A DNA stretch of 64,000 nt from Alligator mississippiensis (lineage: Eukaryota; Chordata; Crocodylia; Alligatoridae), in NCBI RefSeq assembly GCF_030867095.1, contig NC_081824.1, positions 310,822,956-310,886,955 of the forward strand. The letters are read 5' to 3'. The notes beneath the pieces were generated by a model, which did not search any database, was not told the DNA's origin, and saw nothing but the letters and a program-made list of their open reading frames with translations. This document shows positions 11,795 to 23,923 of the stretch, one piece after another; positions within the stretch are counted from its first letter, which is position 1, and the number at the start of each line of letters is the position of its first letter. The translations under genes and the position numbers were made by a program.

Positions 11795-14700
11795 GACAGG
11801 ACCATCCAGTTTTTCCCCATGACTCACTTCAGTAAAGCATCAAGCAGGCAGGGGCCATGGCCTTCTAGCACCCACTTTCAACAGCCAGTCTGTGAGGTCT
11901 TGTCTGGGGTTCCTGACTCCTTTGTCGGAGTTCTGAATCTTGGACCAGTGATCAGATCTTTCAGGAATAGGTTCCGAAGGATACGCTCTCTCACCTCTCT
12001 TCATATACCATATAGCCTGCATTTCTTAATACATGAAATTAGCCTAAGCCTTCATTCTAATGCACATTAATAATTTTGATTATGTTTGCCAAATATGAGC
12101 ACTCTTAACTGGAATTTTCTATTTTGAGGTAATCTCTTCATTCTTAGGTGGGGGTAGGTTTTGCTCTGACTGTTCCTCTTTTGACCAGGCTATATTTATT
12201 CAATTTAGTTAGGCAACTTCCTGATTTGTTTTATGTTAGGGCCAGTGTTTTTCCATCTGCTCCTTTTCACTGGGTACAAGTCTTGACCATAATTCAACCT
12301 AAGCATATAGCTTAAGCTAAGCACAAAGGTTAAAGCCCAGGCCTGAAGGCCCTGGGTCCCAGCAATGCCTAGGTCGTAATGCAGTGTCCAAGCCTTGGAA
12401 AATAACTCCTGTATTTCTAAAAACTTCCCTTTGGGTAAATATTATCTATTATTAAAGAGATGTTGACAATCCTTTTTAATTACTCTTGATGTCATGCATG
12501 TTCATGCAACGTGGGACTATCAGAAAACCTAGCCAGGGTAGGTTACTGCAGTTATCACCACTTGGTTTGACTTTATGAAGTGTCTTAAAGTCAACCTAAA
12601 ATCTGTTGAAGTATTGACATCTGTCAATCTGAATCTAGCAGTATTGCCATTATAAAAAACTTAAAAATCATGAGTCAGGCTTCCAAAAATCCGCTAAAGT
12701 ATCTTAGAAACTACTGTGTGAGAGAGTGAAAACACATTGTATTCTTTTTATTTTTCTTCTGATTTCAGAATCTTTAGGGCATACTCATCATTAGCATGAT
12801 CGTTCATTTCTCTGCAACCATGAGACCTAAGAAATTCCTGTTGTGACATTCCTTTTGAAACAAAGAAAACTTGTGATTATCACATAATCGCTTCTCCCCA
12901 GGTGCTGGGGTTTAAGAAAAACAGCAATTATGATGAACTTCATTTGGCAACGGTGCTCCACTGAGCACTGGCCAGTAAATCTTACTTCTATAGCAAGTAC
13001 TTAGCATCCTATGGTGGTGTGCTTTTATTCCCAGAGCCATCCATGCATAGAACAAAGTTCAAAAACCTTCTATCCTTGACTGCAATAGAAGTAGGGTCAG
13101 GCATTAAATAATGAAATTACCATTTTGTTCAACGGGAGGAAGGGCAACCTCTGAATTTTCTCCTACAAGATGACGAGTAGCCGCAGCTCCAGATGACTCC
13201 AGTGAGGCATGCTCAACTCCTCTCAGGAACAGCCCCTTATTTATTAAGGGTATTTTTACAAGGTAACACAATTAAGTTTGACAGCCCGTTTACAATGGCT
13301 TCCTGCCTAATGGCATCTATACAGACAAGGTACTCTCAGCCAGCCAACAAACTGTAATATAACAAGTTGAAGTAGGCATAATATCCTTGTGTTTAGCTGT
13401 TTGTCATTAATATTATATATTATTCATAAATCTTGATGGGAATCCAATAAAAGTCACATCACATTTACATGCGTAGCACGATATAATACTGAAATGTTCT
13501 ACTCTGATAATGTTTTGCCAAATTTGATGTGACCTTCAGAAATGTGAAAATATCTTCCGCCGTCATTGTCACCCTCAGGCTCAGGATGTGTTAATTTTTT
13601 TTCTTTAAAAAAAAGAAACTATAAAGTGATAGAATTCTAGATTATTTGATAAGATTAGTAAATCGCATATCACTAACATGGTGGAGGCAGCAATTATCTT
13701 TCCGGGACTGGTTATGCTTGCACTTAGAGTATACACATTGCTTTGAGTAGTTCAGTACTCATCATCAATGTCATCTCTCATTTTATGTTGCTTTCTTCCC
13801 AATGCCATCTTCTAGAATGTCACCCTAAGTGTTTTCTGTTAGTAGCTCAATATGCTCAACTTCCAGCAAATAACTGGGAACCCGGGGTTCTCAGCCCCAG
13901 GAAGCTGGCACTCAGCACCATGAGAGATGGAACCAGGGCATGTTAAGTTTCACACTTCAGTGCTTTAAAATCCTTATCTGACATATGGTACTCTGTTCTG
14001 ATTTTTATCATGTGTATTCTTGTCCTTTCCCCACATATGTTTGATTTGTATAAAGTTCAATAATTCACTGATGGTTGGGAATGCTTGGGGTGATTTAGAT
14101 CTTATCCAATTAATTATTTTACCAATCTTGGATTCCTGTCAGTGAGAGTGAATTACACCAAAATCAGGTTGTCAGATTTGTGCATGTTGTTCTTCATCTA
14201 CAGTTTGAAATTGTTTTGTTTTTTTCTTACCAAAAAATTATATTATCCTTTTAAAAAATAATTTATTTTCCATTCAGTTTCTAACCATATTCAAGTTTTT
14301 GTTCTAAATGAGTATGTTTTCATTTACACTTTTCCTTTTAAATACCAGTCTATTAGTGTACCTGCATATAATAAAATTTTCTAGCAAATGAAGAAGTTAT
14401 ATATCAACAAAATGGGTATACAGCTGATTCAGTAGAGTTTAAAATGGACAGCAGTCAAGCTGTTTCACAGAGAGAGAGAATTAGGATAACACTGTAATGT
14501 TTCAAAAACATTTTAAGAAGGGTGATTGTATAGCAAAACATTGCGTATAACAAAATGCTATTTTTTGGCTGGTGAATGGGTGTATGTTCCAAATATGGAA
14601 AGAAACACAGATCATAGGAACTAACACATACTAAAATTCATTCTTCCTCAGGTACCAGCATGAGTTATGGTAACTACCATTTTAGAAGGGCTTATTTTTG

Positions 14701-14860
14701 GAAATAAAATGCTTCCTTTCTTATAAGATTTACATTTAAATTTCTGGATTCATGCTCATACTTTTTTAATCACACATGAATTTTGAGTTTTGGAGCGAAA
14801 TGAGTTGACCCTAGAAGAATATGTATGACCAGCATCAAACAGACTATGGAATGGAATCTG
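11795..14860. other. No gene seen; unique AT-rich DNA
   Basis: No coding region, tRNA or repeat boundary that I can support in about 3 kb. The base composition is typical of the unique background here. Confidence 0.5.
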
Positions 14861-15115
14861 GCTGGGGCACGAGGGTGCTCTGGTCTGGTGCTAGCCAGCC
14901 TGCAACCCCCACACTGAAATACCCTCATGTCCCAGCCAGCCCTATCAGTGTCTACACGTGCGTTGCTGCAGAGTAAAGAACACTGCCACAGGATGGTGCT
15001 TGTATTTACGAGTACTATCCTGCCATGGAGTTAATTAGTTTACTCCATCCTACACGCACCACACATGTAGACAGGGACTTTTTTCTGCAGTAAACATCTC
15101 ATATAGATGCATCCA
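14861..15115. mobile_element. Fold-back MITE-like repeat (family E)
   Basis: Positions 14861-14942 form an inverted repeat: CTGGCTGGGGCACGAGGGT on the left and ACCCTCATGTCCCAGCCAG on the right (two mismatches in 19). It is followed by a second inverted pair around 14950-15075, with TCTACACGTGCG on the left and a CACATGTAGA end on the right. The same nested design recurs at 56775-57460, and related TCTACA...TGTAGA ends occur at 60770 and 61593. There is no coding capacity. The transposon superfamily is not determined. Confidence 0.55.
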
Positions 15116-16632
15116 CTAAGGTAGAGATAGAGCTGACGAGGATCTTTTGAAGTTTGAATCTAAATAAATTCAAAATATCAGAGCCTGGATCTTCCTTTAC
15201 TATAAAGATATACCTAGGTTCTTCTTAAGTAGGGTTCACTGTATTATGAGCAAATGTTTCAAGAATCCCTAAAAGAGACTTACATAGCTGAGTCCCAGTA
15301 GCTTTCAGTGGGGCTCAGGTACTTAAACATTTTAGAAAATGTTTCTTTTCATTTTCACAAATGGCTTTTCAAAGGTGACCAGAATGGCCTACTTCCAGTC
15401 CTGTTGCATAAAAGGAAATGTTATCATTGACTTGAATGGTAATCAAAACTGAGGCCCATACTAAGAGCTGTTGAAAAAACTGCCTTTGAAATTGTTGTAG
15501 ATTCAAGGTGTATGAACATTGTGGATTTGCTCTTGATTACACAGGGGAGGTCTGGTGCTGGATTCATTCTTCTGTTTTGGCTGAAACTTCTCTCTTTGGT
15601 CTGAGAAGAATGATAGATGAAATGCATTAAAGGCTGATGTTTATTTATTTAGTTAGTTATTTTTCCTTTGTCCTGGATTAGTCATGCTCTGAAATCATTT
15701 ATTGAACTTTAATTAGTTGCTGTTTTGTTATTACAGTGCACAGCACTTTGGTATGGGTTAGAGAACAGTATAAATAATTCTATTACTAAATTACTAAAAG
15801 TTTAATTTTTCTTTTTATTGTTTCTCAGTCTTTAAAAGTTGTAGTTATTCTGTCACATAGTTTGGGATCACAAACCTGGCACTATCCTGCTGGCTTTATT
15901 TAGTAGTGTTTCTAACTTCTCTAATAATCTGCTGTTTGAAAAATCACCCAATATATCACTATCGTAAAGGTGACACACAACACTTCACATCTAGTTATAG
16001 CCATTGGCTGTGTTAGATGAGATCTTATCCAGCTCAGAAAGCTGTGTTCCAGTGTAGCTCTGGCTAGTTAAACTGGTATTGACTGAATAACCCCACAATA
16101 TTTTATAACTTTACCTGTGGTCATTTATAGTTTGTCATTATTTTTATTTAGTGTTTGTTTAGGGCTATCGTGGTTCCAACATCATTGAGTTATTAATTTT
16201 CTTTCAGTTTCTTTCCTCTGCTGTGCTACATGTAACAGAGGATTGGATTTGGGTGCCACAAGATCTTTTTTCTTATTGATTATACAGGAGTTAAAAGATC
16301 CAAGGTCGAGGCTTTAGGAATGATGGCTGGGAAAGACATCCTTTTACTTGTAAACTGAGTAAACTGACCTGGAATTATTAAGCTCAATTAAATATGGAAT
16401 CCCACATAAATATTCAGATTGAGGTTCCTTCTTAATACAAAACCCATAGGTAGGAAGGTTAATATATGGTCTTTATTAAGAACTTCCATCACAATAGTCT
16501 GTAAGTGGTGCTCATTTAGGCCTAGAATCAATTAGGTACTTGAACTTTGTGCTAGCAACACACACAGTTTGCTGCAGTAGAACCTGTCAATCCTCGATAA
16601 ATCTAATCAGACATCTTTAGACACTTCTAGGG
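15116..16632. other. No gene seen; unique AT-rich DNA
   Basis: No feature I can support in this stretch. Confidence 0.5.
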
Positions 16633-16687
16633 GCTGCACTGCCAATCTCAGGGGGTGTACGTGCCCCTGCAGGCACCCCCTACACAT
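16633..16687. repeat. Short fragment possibly of the family E repeat
   Basis: GGGGGTGTACGTGCCCCTGC and a following GGCACCCCCTACACATCGC form an imperfect inverted repeat and resemble the GGGGTGCATGTGCCTCCCT block at 56837. It directly abuts the CR1 fragment at 16688. Confidence 0.35.
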
Positions 16688-17800
16688 CGCTAATGAAGAC
16701 TGAGGTAAAAAAGGCATTGTTTACTTCAGCCTTTTCCTCATCAGCTGTCACTAGGTTGCCTCCCACATTCAGTCAGGGATCCACACTTTCCCTGACCTTC
16801 TTTTTGTTGCTAACATACTTGTCAAAACCCCTCTTGTTACCTTCATGTCCTTTGCTAGCTGCAACTCTGGTTGCGCTTTGGTTTTCTTGATTTCATCCCT
16901 TCATGCCCGAGCAATATTCTTATATTCCTCCCAAGTTGTTTGTCCTAGCATCCACTTCTTGGAAGCTTCCTTTTTGTGTTGAAACTCACCAAAGAGTTCT
17001 CTGCTAAGCCAAGCTGGCTGCTTGCCGTATTTGCTATTTTTCCTGCATATTGAGATGGTTTGTTCCTGCACACTCAGGAAAGCTTCTTTAAAATACAACC
17101 AGCTCCCCTGGACTCCTTTCCCCCTTAGACTGGCCCACCAGGGGATCCTGCCCATCAGTTCCCTGAGGGAGTTGAAGTATGCTTTTCTGAAGTCTAGAAT
17201 CCATGCTCTGCTGCTCTCCTTTCTTCCCTTTGTCAAGATCCTGAACTCAATCATCTCATGGCCAGTGCTGTCCAAGTTGCCATCCACTTCAATATCCCCC
17301 ACCAATTCTTCCCTGTTTGTGAGCAGCAGGTCATGGCCCCTAATTGGCCTCTCCAACACTTGCACCAGGAAGGTGTCTGCAATACTTTCCAAGAACTTTG
17401 TGGTTTTTCTGTGTGCTGCTGTGCAGCCCTCACAGCAGAAGTCGGGGTGACTGAAGTCCCCCATGGGAACCATGTGACCTGGAAGCTTCTGCTAGTTGTC
17501 TGAAGAAAGCTTCATCTACCTCATCTTCTTGGTCTGATCGTCCATAGCACACCCTCACAATGACATCACCCTTGTTGCTTTCCTCTCAGCCCCTAACTCG
17601 GAGGCTTTCAACAGGTGGAGCCCTATGAGCAGTTTCTTACTGGGGCTTGGAGCAATCATACAGCTTTTACATACAGCACAACTCCTCCTTCTCTTCTCCT
17701 GCCTGTCCTTCCTGAACAATTTGTACCCAGCCATGATAGTGCTCCAGTCATGCAACCTATCCCACCAAGTCTCTGGGCATTTATACAAGTGCTCCAGGGG
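16688..17800 (-). mobile_element. CR1 LINE fragment (endonuclease to RT linker), minus strand
   Basis: Translation of the minus strand gives CR1 ORF2 pieces in order: an endonuclease part near 17570-17800 (ETWWDRLHDW), then MGDFSHPDF at about 17460, then the linker to about 16690. Neither the CR1 3' end nor the reverse-transcriptase core is present. CR1 copies normally keep the 3' end, so the copy has been cut by later deletion or rearrangement. Family E-like sequence lies on both sides (16633-16687, 17815-17925). Confidence 0.85.
16901..17473 (-). pseudogene. CR1 ORF2 fragment (C-terminal endonuclease and linker)
   Basis: This 190-aa open frame starts in the conserved apurinic-type endonuclease block GDFSHPDFCCEG, which holds the DFN-like catalytic segment (here DFS), and runs through a linker with SRAWILDFRKAYF and KQPAWLSREL. 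Both blocks have equivalents in the full-length CR1 ORF2 at 33488-35863 (GDFNYPDISWED, QPPWLSRDL). The endonuclease N-terminal part lies upstream in another frame at 17555-17788, so ORF2 is frameshifted. There is no reverse transcriptase core. It cannot be functional. Confidence 0.85.
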
Positions 17801-17814
17801 TGGGGAGGTGGCAC

Positions 17815-17925
17815 TTTAGTTAGATCAGCTCTCAGAGCCATTCTAATTAAAGCACTGCAGCATCTCGTGTATCAGTGTCGCCACATTTCAAAATGGCAGC
17901 GGGGGTGCTTGAACTAAAGCTCATT
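17815..17925. repeat. Half of a fold-back repeat (family F)
   Basis: The segment with CTAATTAAAGCACTGCAGCA and GGGGGTGCTTGAACTAAAGC, ending in CTCAT, matches the reverse complement of the right arm of the fold-back element at 61593-61922. Only one arm is present here. Confidence 0.6.
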
Positions 17926-18428
17926 TGACTGGAACCCTGTAGTTGCATGAGGCTTAACAGGAGAAGGGTTTCAATCTTCATGCTTTTTCTCACCTATAAG
18001 ATAAGCCAAATGTTCAAATATCAAACTGCTGAGTGAGCCAAACCGAAAACAATAGGCATGGCTTGTCTTCATCTGACACAGATTATTATTTTAGGCTGCT
18101 TTCCAGGGGTCAAAGTCTATCTGAATGCACTCCTTTTTTCTGTTCCATTAGAAATCAGTGCAGATGGCTTGCACGGGTAAAGCAAAACTTGACCCATAAT
18201 ATCAAGATATAGCAAGACTGCATATTATCCCTGAACTATGTAATTTAACTGTACTAAAAATGGTACTGGTAAAGAAAACTTGTCAATGGCTAGTTCCAAC
18301 AGGCATTTTTCTGTGCCTTTCCTGGGTGTGACATTCTATTTAACTCCCTAAGAAAAGTCTTAATTCTCAAACTCCCTCTGCATTTTTCCTATTCTCTAGT
18401 GTTTCTCATCACATTATAGAAGGTCTAG
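17926..18428. other. No gene seen; unique DNA flanking the provirus
   Basis: No supportable feature. The last six bases, GTCTAG, form an imperfect 6-bp repeat with GTCTGG on the far side of the provirus (27218-27223). Confidence 0.5.
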
Positions 18429-19124
18429 TGTCCTAGCCGCCTGTGGAGGGTTCAGGATTGAGAGTATGGTCGGGGGTAGAAAGGTAAGAAAGGTTTTTGG
18501 ATTTAACAAAAACACAACTACATGTAGTAACAAGACAAACAATGACAGACAAAAGCAATTCACATTGGTAACTTATCAGCAGTCCCCTCTGATGCTTGAT
18601 ACATAGCAAGCTTCTGTTTCTACAAAGTTCAGCGAAGTCAGGTGTCTCCAATCAACGCTGTCCGAGAGGTACTGGGAAGAACCCTGGAATGCAGTTCTTG
18701 GGCTCCTCGAGGTCCGTGAGTTCACTGATCCAGGCAATAGCTAACTAATCCTTTTTACAGAGCTTCCTTCTGAATGGTTTCTAGATATTTCAGCTAATTT
18801 ATAGCTTCTGAAGGGCACTAATAACGTACGACCACTCAGATTCCCTTTACTTCAACTGTCCTTAGACTGACTAACAGCAGTACTAGCCTTGCATTACTTT
18901 GATAAGGTAATTTTAACTGCACCATAGGGCCTTACTACCTCTAGGCTTTGCTAAATTTACTAGGCTTTACTTTATACAAGGCTTCACTACATTTCAATCT
19001 TTAATTAGGCTTTTACTAACATATAGCTTAATATTTAAACAAATACAGAAAAACACTTGGCCTAATCTTCATAGAGCCTTCAGCAAGCACTTTTATCACA
19101 CAGGCACACTTTTTAGCTGTCACA
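18429..19124 (-). repeat. 3' LTR of the provirus
   Basis: This 696-bp direct repeat of 26514-27217 starts TGTGACAGCT (19124 downward) and ends GGACA. It keeps the TATAAA at 18798-18803 but has lost the AATAAA present in the 5' LTR. Confidence 0.93.
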
Positions 19125-19139
19125 CTCTATTCCTTGCTT
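19125..19139 (-). promoter_or_regulatory. Purine-rich tract before the 3' LTR
   Basis: The minus strand reads AAGCAAGGAATAGAG directly before the LTR start TGTGACA. It holds the position of the polypurine tract that primes plus-strand synthesis, but it is interrupted by C and T. Confidence 0.5.
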
Positions 19140-19261
19140 ACTGAAGCACTATGATAGCTACAATTGAGATACTAAAGCCACATGTGCTACATCGGGAAAT
19201 GGGGAGGGATCTATAAATTTAAATTGCATAGCATGAACAGATTTATGACAACAACAGTTAA

Positions 19262-19500
19262 AACACTATTTGGCTGTTGCCACTAGGGCAATACAGAATA
19301 CTATGATGCTTAAGATGGTTAGCCACATAGTTGAAGTGACACTTGGTGACACACAAATAGTACAGATTACATCATACTATTTACAAGGCTCAGGCATGTT
19401 GACAGCTAGACTGATGATTTGCCCACCCTCTCGAGCAAGGAGAGCCAACTGAGTGCCTTGCTGAGCCTTTGCTTCAAGGCTTTGCAGCTTATTTTTTACT
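19262..19500 (-). pseudogene. env: Env transmembrane subunit C-terminus with membrane anchor
   Basis: The minus strand encodes an amphipathic helix (KLQSLEAKAQQGTQLALLA), then about 40 residues further on, MWLTILSIIVFCIALVATAK followed by a stop. The second segment is a strongly hydrophobic span of about 18 residues ending in Lys, as in a retroviral transmembrane anchor with an almost absent cytoplasmic tail. The frame is interrupted by a stop before the anchor. It lies 140 bp from the 3' LTR, the expected place. Confidence 0.65.
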
Positions 19501-19513
19501 TCATTCTAGTTTT

Positions 19514-19768
19514 CTAACCGTGGCATGAAGTGGGTATCGTAAAGTTGAGAGGTATGGTCTCAGAGGAAATTTCTGGCCATTTTAGGGCAATAGTATGGTT
19601 ACTTAATTGCAGTAGAGCAACGGCTCCACTTTTAGCTCCTAAGCAACACGAACTGCATAAAGACCAGGTGGTACTATTTTTATGCAGCAAACAACCTGGT
19701 ATTTCCCAACAAACACGTTGCCCTATTGTTACATATGACACAATAGGTAACTCATATACGCAGGTCAT
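19514..19768 (-). pseudogene. env: Env fragment, late surface to transmembrane-subunit region
   Basis: An 84-codon frame has clustered cysteines (CWEIPGCLLHKN; LCSSCCLGAKSG) and N-glycosylation sites (NST, NHT, NFT), as in retroviral glycoproteins. Between it and the fragment at 20793 the frame is broken by many stops but stays readable in pieces, including a long helical stretch around 20190-20290. The fragment is followed by a stop and then the coiled-coil and membrane anchor at 19262-19500. Confidence 0.6.
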
Positions 19769-20792
19769 GTTAGGTGGGCTGAGAGGCCAGCCTCTCTATA
19801 GGGTCCCTAATCTAATCAAGGTGCTACTAATTTGAACTAAGGGGGACTGTGCTACATACCGAGGGCCATCGGGGGTAACTATTTCCAATATGGGGCGATG
19901 CAGATTCTAATCTGAAAGGCATGCTCCTCCTAGCCCCGTGTTTAGCAAATAAGCAGTGGTCTAGTTTCCATCTTTTACCCCCTGCACCAGGAATGAACAT
20001 TTTCCTTTATCACAGCCTTCCCAAGTGGTAATCTAGGTACTTTGATAGGGGTATCTTTCTTTAAATGTTGCAGGCATCTCATGATTTTCTAAGCCAGGGG
20101 GCCATTCTCTATTTTTAACATTGTTTATTACTTGGGAAAAATGCATATTCAATTATAACTGAACTTGCGCACAAGCAGTACTTCAAGTTTGATTTTTGTC
20201 TGCTTTAAAAGCAGTGTCCATCATAACTTGGGCAAGACGGGCTTTCTCTAATCTTACATCAGTTAGCAATTCATCAGTGTGCGCTAATGTTTTTTCCTTT
20301 GAGCATGCCTCCCCTAGTGAGTGGTTCTACCACCTGTCTGAGACTGGCTACTCCTTCAGTGTTTTTCTGGGATTTATCCAAGTTCCATACATTCATAGCT
20401 GAGTTAAGTCTGTCTCAAAGATAACCTGGAGTATCTCTTTATCTGTGGGACTTAAGTGCACTTATGGAATGGAAAATAGCTGGCCATTCTCATCTAAGCA
20501 ACTCTTTAGCTACCCAGTCTCCTGCTGAACAGTTTGGAAAAGTAGCTTGGACATACCATTGTTTTGGTCTGAACCATACTTGGGCAGTGAACAACGAAGC
20601 ATTTAGGAGGGTTGGGATTTTAACTTGTGACCTCTACCAGGGTGTGGAGTTATACATGGGCGGTGTCGGCGCCTCCCATTGGGGAATGGCCAGAGATAGT
20701 AGTGAATACCTCGTTTTCTCACAGATCACATTTATCCTTCATTCTTTGGGAGCCTGTAACTATGCTTCACCTCCCAGAGAGCGAAAGAGCTC

Positions 20793-21029
20793 TCACTGTT
20801 GCTCATGGGGACAATGCTGTATCAGGTTAATGAAACGCCATTGCCCTGACAGAATCATCGCACTGATTTGCTTTAGGAACCCCACTGGTATAAAAGGATC
20901 TGGATAAGTGGTGGAGATTTGCAGATACAGCCTTCTTCTGGTTGTATTAAAGTCGGTACCACTCCACCACGCCTCTGTATAGTATGATTCACAAACTATG
21001 TAATAACTTTGTTCCAACCTGTAATGCAC
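20793..21029 (-). pseudogene. env: Env surface-subunit fragment
   Basis: A 78-codon frame downstream of integrase has features expected of an extracellular glycoprotein: aromatic- and cysteine-bearing sequence (QSYYIVCESYYTEAWWSG, then DFNTTRRRLYLQ with an N-x-T site). No signal peptide is joined to it here. A possible hydrophobic leader (MNVLFLLMPYCVS, then a stop) occurs on the minus strand near 21560. Position in the provirus is the main reason for the call. I do not recognise the env family. Confidence 0.55.
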
Positions 21030-21899
21030 TCTCCCACCTGGTGGGCCTTACACCATCACTGGAGAGTGTTGTCAGCCACAGGGATGGGAGGGGGGAGATT
21101 CTCCCATAAACACAATGGGTCGAGAGGCTGAACAGATGCAGAATGCACTATTAGGGACACAAACTCAGGGGCGTTGAGCTCAACGGGGTTCCTCTCAGAA
21201 AGTATGTAACAACAAATTCCCAAACGAGCAGAGCTACAACAATCACCTTTCCTCCCACAGTTAGCTATTCTAGCCTTCAGGTAAGGAATGAAATTAAGAT
21301 AATAACTGGTACCACAGGTGCACTGACAGTTACCACCTTGCTAGTCAACTATCCTGTTTCTTCTACTCAGAGACCAGGACTTCACTTGCTCCGGGGTGGC
21401 GGGTTTCTTCTAGTATGGATACTGCAGCTGGACTATGTGAAGGCCATCTGAACGCGTTTCTGGGGGACGCTCTTCAGGGTCAGGCTACTCCTTGAGGTCT
21501 TCAGGAGCAAGTTCATTAATATATGGGTAGTAAGAAGGATAGTAGACATACCCTACTCAGGAAACACAATAAGGCATTAATAAAAAGAGTACATTCATAA
21601 CAGTCTACTACTTCATGGTGCCAGTCAATTCAAACCGGTGACAGAGCAGGACTTCTCTTCAGTGGCAGGTTCAATTAGGAATGGTTATATCTGCACTTGT
21701 GGACAGAGCCAATCCGTAGGAACAAGACAACAAGGAGCTTGGCTCCCGTTAGGTGAAGCTGACTTAAATACCCACCATGTATTATGCATACTTTTTGCTA
21801 ATAGTGTTCCCTCTTATTTATCTCCCTGAGGATACTTCACTACTACTCGATCTCCTGCCTGGAGCTTTCCTGGGTCACTACTCTTAGGTCGCTCTACTG

Positions 21900-22620
21900 C
21901 CGGCTCACGGGAACTACTCAATTCAAAGGCCTGTTGCATAGCCCTACCTCCTGGATGGGTTCAGTTATTGGCCCAATTGATAGCTCTTAAAGACTGCAAG
22001 TCCCAGTCTTTAAGAGCCAAGCCAGCGGCTAACCACAAATTGCATTTGAGGATGCCATTGACTCACTCTACCAAGCCGTTAGACTGCGGATGGTATGGGA
22101 TGTGATGTCCATAACATGCTATGTTTCGCGGTCCAGTCATACACAAGATGATTGTGGAAGTGAAGGCCATTATCACTCTGTAGTTCTATAGGTGGTGGAT
22201 ACACAGCTAGCAAAGTTTCCAGTGCTGCACAAGTGTCTTGGGTTGTAGCTCTTGCTGAGGCGTGGGCAAATGTAATTCCTGCGACAAATTCTACAGCTAC
22301 AAACATGTACTGTCGCTTTCGGGAAGTCTGAGGGAGGGGGCCTATGAAATCACATTGCCATACTTGCCATGCTACTTTTTCTTCATGTAATGACAACGGG
22401 ACAGTTGGGCAGGGTTTTAGTCGCATTTTTACCTCACGGCAAGTGATGCATGCACCGACTATTTCTTGTGCTTCTTTCTTAGTTACATGAATGCCCCAAG
22501 ATGGGGCCAGGCGAACGGTTCCATCATGCCTGGGGTGTCCGTGTTGTCAATGTAGCCATTCTGCGGCTCATTCCCCAGGTGTACAGTGGGAGAAGGAATT
22601 GGGTAATGATGGACTAGCTG
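21900..22620 (-). pseudogene. pol: Retroviral integrase
   Basis: Integrase inserts the viral DNA into the host genome. The minus strand shows an N-terminal zinc-binding part ending in GACITC (CxxC, near 22450), then the catalytic core: QCDFIGP with Asp at 22349-22351, QSDNGLHF with Asp at 22172-22174, and PYHPQSNGLVE with Glu at 22066-22068. The second Asp and the Glu are about 35 codons apart, the D,D(35)E spacing. A frameshift of one base lies near 22110 between them, and a TGA follows the Glu directly (22063-22065), probably a mutated Arg codon of the ER pair. The longest open piece is 22079-22426. Confidence 0.9.
21983..22017. other. Perfect 14-bp hairpin inside the integrase region
   Basis: GCTCTTAAAGACTG (21983-21996) and CAGTCTTTAAGAGC (22004-22017) are perfect reverse complements around a 7-nt loop. 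The minus strand is still readable as protein through it (LALKDWDLQSLRAI), so it is within former coding sequence. Confidence 0.8.
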
Positions 22621-22899
22621 CTTTATTTTTTTCTTCAACATACAAGGTTTCAGCACTCTCCTCTCTTGTTAGCTGATCAACTTGCCTATTCCACTTTGCC
22701 TCCGGGCCTTCTCCTGCCTTATTTCTATGTGCTGCACTTACATGTCTGATGTATAGAGGAAGCTTATCTTGGGCTAACTCCCATAAGTCTTTCTACTCTT
22801 CATGGCTCCAAATATCTTGTCCTTGTCTTTTAAAGTTCTCTTTATTCTATAGGAGTAGCCATTTAGTACATCCTTCTAGTACCATCAAGGATGGTATAA

Positions 22900-23578
22900 A
22901 TATAGATGGGCCTTCTAGGACATGGACCTTCTGCTAATTCCTACATAGCCACACCAAGCAGTGCTTGGAGCTCGGCATACTGCGTGCTTTTTCCGAGGCC
23001 CTGTGATACTACTTGCTTGCCATCTTGAATCCTCAAGGCAGCTGCTCTCCAGGCACGACCTTGAGCAGACCCATACGTGAACCAGACTTCAACATCAGCT
23101 GAGATCTCCATTTCAGGTGAGAAAGGAGGTGCTTCTTTGATGGGTGAAGGTTCACTGCATCTTGTTTGATCAGGTTAAACATTATGTACTTTCAGTGACT
23201 CTTTCAACTAATGCAGGGCGTCCCTCTGGGGACTCATTGGACTTCACTCAAAATGTAATAAATCCACCTTTGGACTGTGGTGTCTTGGGCTGTCCCCGCA
23301 GGTGGTAACTGGCGGTCTGACAGAGCCATTCCGAGGATAGGTATCAGAGTAGTGATAACTGTGGGTAATTCTCCTCTCAGTGCTTCTGTGGCTTCCAGGG
23401 CTGCTATTGCTGCACACGACATCTGTTCTAAAAGAGTATAGCTGGCTTCTGCCCCTCTCCAGCCTCAGCTCCAGAATCCAAGGGGTTTTCCTTCTGCTTC
23501 CAAGGACTCCTGCCACAGGCTCCAGTGTGGTCCTCCTTCTGAGACACCTGTATGGAGCCAAAGCTCTCCTTCTGGATG
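22900..23578 (-). pseudogene. pol: Tether/RNase H region, decayed
   Basis: Between the connection block and integrase there are only broken frames. A piece with LEATEALRGELPTVITTLIPIL lies at 23234-23422. Nearer integrase, around 22930-23100, the minus strand has sequence expected for RNase H (a YGSAQGRAWRAAALRIQDG-like stretch followed by AELQALLGV), consistent with the Glu-containing ELxA helix. The assignment rests on position and this motif. Confidence 0.6.
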
Positions 23579-23842
23579 TCATGCTGCTAGGGAGGCATGA
23601 ACAGTTACTGCTTCTTTAAGAGCTTGTAAGGCATATTTATGCTCAGGACCCCATTCCCATTTAGTTCTCTTCTTACATAGGTTATACAAGGGGCAAACTA
23701 ATACGCTAAACTCAGGAACATGCATACGCCAAAAATGGAGTGCTCCCAATTGGGCTTGCAGTTCTTTCACATTAGTGGGAGTTGGGGTCTCCACTATATT
23801 TCGCAGCTCCTCACTTGGTATTGTGGCTCCCCATTCTGCCAT
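23579..23842 (-). pseudogene. pol: RT thumb/connection region
   Basis: An 87-codon frame starts at MAEWGATIPSEELR and includes TPTNVKELQAQLGALHFWRM and KKRTKWEWGPEHKYALQALK. These match the conserved block downstream of retroviral RT (the L-x-x-x-L-G...R...P-F/Y and F/W-x-W-x-x-E/A patterns). It is offset in frame from the RT core, so at least one frameshift lies between 23842 and 23924. Confidence 0.85.
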
Positions 23843-23923
23843 TCTATTCCTAGAAATTCACACTGGGGCTCTACCTTTTGGATTTTTTGTTCAGTGTGAA
23901 TCCAAAGGTAAGCACTTTCTCTT

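Noticed and set aside
17022..17450. 142-codon plus-strand open frame
   Set aside because: It is antisense to the CR1 endonuclease/linker region, whose minus-strand translation matches CR1 ORF2 clearly.
20464..20907. 147-codon plus-strand open frame
   Set aside because: It is antisense to the decayed env region of the provirus and has no independent support.
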